Assembly (NCBI GenBank): GCA_008360975.2
Contig: CM039182.1
Location: 146,572,656 to 146,636,655, forward strand
Direction: 5' to 3'
Source: Lichenostomus cassidix
Taxonomy: Eukaryota > Chordata > Aves > Passeriformes > Meliphagidae
DNA: 64,000 nt
Numbering within the stretch: the first letter of the stretch is position 1; each line of letters opens with the position of its first letter. Position numbers and translations under genes: made by a program. The notes under the pieces are model-generated. The model saw only the letters and a program-made list of their open reading frames with translations. It did no database searches and was not told the DNA's origin. Positions 61,313 through 64,000 of the stretch are shown piece after piece.

Positions 61313-63031
61313 ACTTGTCTCACTACAGAAGTCACTTTCCCAGGTTTCCAAATCTTCCCTTTTTAGCCTGCTTTGCACTCAGTCTGTGAAAGGAGTCTTG
61401 AGTACTTCTCAGTGACAACATCCTGGCTAACAGATTGGCACAGCAGGTACATGTCAAGCCAATAAAAAGGAAAAGTAAAGGTGACTAAAGATAATAATGG
61501 AATTTATCAGAGCATTATATCACGTTCTTTTTATTATCCTTTCTTCTTCAGTCACAAACACAGCAACAGCACTGACTCTATTACCCAGCTCTGAAATTAA
61601 ATGGGGCAAGAGAGAGGTTCAATCTCTTCAACACAAAGGGAAAAGTAAACATTTCCCTCTGCCTTGAAAGCCTGTGTGACCCAATTCCCTGCCAACACCC
61701 AGATAAGGAGATATGAAAGGAGGGACAGATTGAGGTGAAAAGCAGATGTTCTTCTCACAGCCTGCCTGTTGAGATGAACCCTTATCTGTTGTTTTGTCCA
61801 GTTCCCACCACAGAGCACACCCTTGTTTGCCCTTCTTGCATGGGACAGAGGATGATAAACAGCCCCACTGTGTTAATTAGGTTTTAGCATCATCCTCTGC
61901 AATCTCCAGAAACAGTCCAAACCAGCGCATGGTATTTGGATTTTAACATCCTTATGCTTGAGAGTCCACAGCATAGAGCCAGGACATGCACTACCTCTTG
62001 ATGGAAATCACAACACCCTGTGTGCTGCATATCACTGGAAACAGTGGGGAAAACCTTGGAGATCATCCCAACCCTGCCTGTCCTGTTATGAACAACATGG
62101 GCTCCTGCAGCATCCCAGTCCTCAGAGGGATGCTGTACCTTTCCCTTCCAGGCAAAAGCAGTTCATCCATTAATGTGGCCAGGCATCATCACCTCTATTT
62201 TTGTTTGAAACAGAGAAAAAAGTGGGACTGCTTTGTTTGGCTCTGTTCTGTCACCAAGCACCACCATTACTCATTTTAGGGTAAACTTTAGTAAATCCTC
62301 TGCTGAGGTACAGCTGTGACATGAGGAACAAAAAAGGTCAGGTGGGTGCAGAATGATGATGTGTCACCCACAGGAAGCTGGAATTGACTCTGCACAGGCA
62401 TAAGGAGATTGAAAAGAGAGGCTTTGTCAGTACTGGCCCTGAGCAACAGGACTGTGTGCTGTGGTCAGTCCTGCTGCAGGATCTTCACTGCAGCCCGGGG
62501 GAAAATAAAACCTGGCAGGGAATTCAGTGTGCTTAGATAGGAGAGCTCTCTCCCTCCTGCAGAGACTTCGGGGTCTCCAAAATGCCACTCAAAGGACACC
62601 CATTGGAGTTTATCTCCAGCCTACCCTCAGCAGTAGCTATGAAAAACACCAGAATTTAGCTGAGGATCATTTTGAGCTACTTCATCATAGGGAGACTAAA
62701 TTCCCTCTGGAGGTCTGTGAAGGCTCCCACTTTCTAGGAGATTTTTCTGGAGTTGAAAACTATTGTTTACCAAAAACAGTGACCTCTCTGCTTGTTCAGT
62801 GACTCTGGATGGGCAAGGGGGATTGAGGCACTGCTGGCCACCTAGGATCTCCCCTGGGACAGAGGAGTAGCATTGCACATCCCACCTTCCAGGAGGTGCT
62901 GGGAGACAATTAAATGTTATTAAATGTTATTTACATGCCGCAGTGGAAACTCAGCTCAGCACCTTGCTCAAAAAACAACCAGAAGTCCAGGTTTCTTCAC
63001 TCCTTATGTGTTAATGGCCTAGAATCACACA

Positions 63032-63115
63032 TGAATATATACATATTTATGCATTCATACATACATCCACAAATACAATATTTCTATAAATATATATTAA
63101 TTTATATGCACACAT
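63032..63115. repeat. AT-rich tract with CATA/TATA units
   Basis: ATACATAC, TATATA and related words; impure. Confidence 0.7.
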
Positions 63116-63873
63116 TTTTATGGAAATGCACACAGACATTAAATATGTGAGTATACACACAATGATTTAGTCCATAATCACGTATTGAGAAGATATTTTA
63201 TATGAGTGCTTTTGCAAAAATAACTTTGGGTCTTACAGAACTAATCCAATTATACACAGGTTTACTGCACATTTAGCATAAATAAGGTTCAATCCAAGTT
63301 CCTAGTATAACTTAATAGGTTTTTAATGTAAAACCTCTTTTCCTCTTGAATTTGAAATTTAAACAACATTTTGGGAAGAAGACTAATATAATGCTGGCTC
63401 TGAAGGATAAGCTCAGTTTCAAAAAAGAAGTTGTTTTCTAAAATATTCTCATATTTGTATTTTTTAAGTTCTAAATTACCATAAATTAACATTTTCAATT
63501 ACCCGAAGAGCATTCCTATGAAAGTTCAACAAATCTGTTTCAATCGCAAGGAAAATGATCTCTGATTATATCAATCTTTCCAGTTTCACAGACTTACAAA
63601 GACTTTGTCAGCTTCTAAAACAGACTAAGAAATTTGAGATGAGATTGGAGATGAGACTGATTACTTATTTGTCCTCCTGTTTCTCTAATATGAAAAATCA
63701 ATTAAATAAACTGAATCCTTTGAACTAAAGTGGTGCAGGACATTAGAAAGGTTTTTTTTTCCACTAACTCAAACATTTTGCCATTTTCTTTTTTTATTTA
63801 CTTCCCATGCTCAAAGAACTCCTTGGTCATGAGCACACACCAGAGGGATTTTCCAGAGGAAAAGGAGTCCTGA

Positions 63874-63887
63874 ACACTAGAGGGCAG
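63874..63887 (+). promoter_or_regulatory. CTCF-like motif
   Basis: ACACTAGAGGGCAG agrees with CCASYAGRKGGCRS at 13 of 14 positions (first base differs). It lies in non-repetitive sequence. Binding would need experimental data. Confidence 0.35.
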
Positions 63888-63938
63888 ATGAGAAGCAAAC
63901 CACCAAGTTTATCCCTCATCATTCAGTCCCTGAAATAA

Positions 63939-63995
63939 TTTTTTTTTTTTTCCTAGCAATTTTTACCTTTTTTTTCTTTTTTTTTTTTTTTATTC
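63939..63995. repeat. T-rich low-complexity tract
   Basis: T13 and longer broken T runs up to the edge of the window, ending 'attccag'. The end resembles a polypyrimidine-AG acceptor, but no following exon can be judged because the window stops. Confidence 0.8.
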
Positions 63996-64000
63996 CAGAA

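Larger units (their letters stand above)
61313..64000. other. Unique non-coding DNA to the window edge
   Basis: No gene is recognised. It holds an AT-rich microsatellite (63032-63115), a CTCF-like word (63874-63887) and T-rich tracts at the end. Confidence 0.5.

Overview
The window is 64 kb of vertebrate, and specifically avian, nuclear DNA. The diagnostic content is a scatter of 22 recognisable CR1 LINE fragments. They carry the typical 5' truncations, the octamer tail (ATTCTATG, or AATCATAG when inverted) and bird-specific 3' UTR wording, together with one avian ERV-type LTR-retroelement fragment. There are no Alu-, B1/B2- or L1-like sequences. Abundant AAAC/AAAAC microsatellites and an LTR-end-like TGTCCTGGGTTGG motif fit a songbird, but the exact species cannot be told. 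Base composition is AT-rich and CpG-poor except at one place.

No protein-coding exon can be supported anywhere. All long open frames are short, interrupted, lie in repeats, or lie in GC-rich sequence open on both strands. The one gene-like landmark is a CpG-dense island at about 50.27-50.76 kb. It holds a near-ideal splice donor on the minus strand (exon end 50411, GTAAGA after it) and an exact RFX X-box (50658-50671). The simplest reading is the promoter and first, probably largely untranslated, exon of a minus-strand gene. On that reading 1-50410 is its long first intron, and 50.8-64 kb is upstream flank.

Layout. 1-6.9 kb: unique AT-rich DNA. 6.9-19.5 kb: CR1 fragments, a 222-bp expanded CR1-tail octamer array (7737-7959), a 64-bp tandem duplication, and an old ERV fragment (about 12.17-13.09 kb). 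19.5-30.5 kb: mostly unique, with several stretches that look like conserved non-coding DNA. 30.5-38.6 kb: the densest CR1 cluster. 38.6-51.8 kb: nearly repeat-free, holding the CpG island. 51.8-61.3 kb: five CR1 copies all in plus orientation, including the longest (about 1.15 kb, with decayed ORF2 C-terminus). 61.3-64 kb: unique DNA, AT-rich microsatellite, a CTCF-like site and T-rich tracts at the right edge.

No tRNA, rRNA, CRISPR array, or prokaryotic or phage system was seen. No new enzymatic system is evident. The items most worth checking are the promoter/X-box/donor combination, the expanded octamer array and the putative conserved non-coding stretches. All boundaries of repeats were judged by eye and may be off by tens of bases.
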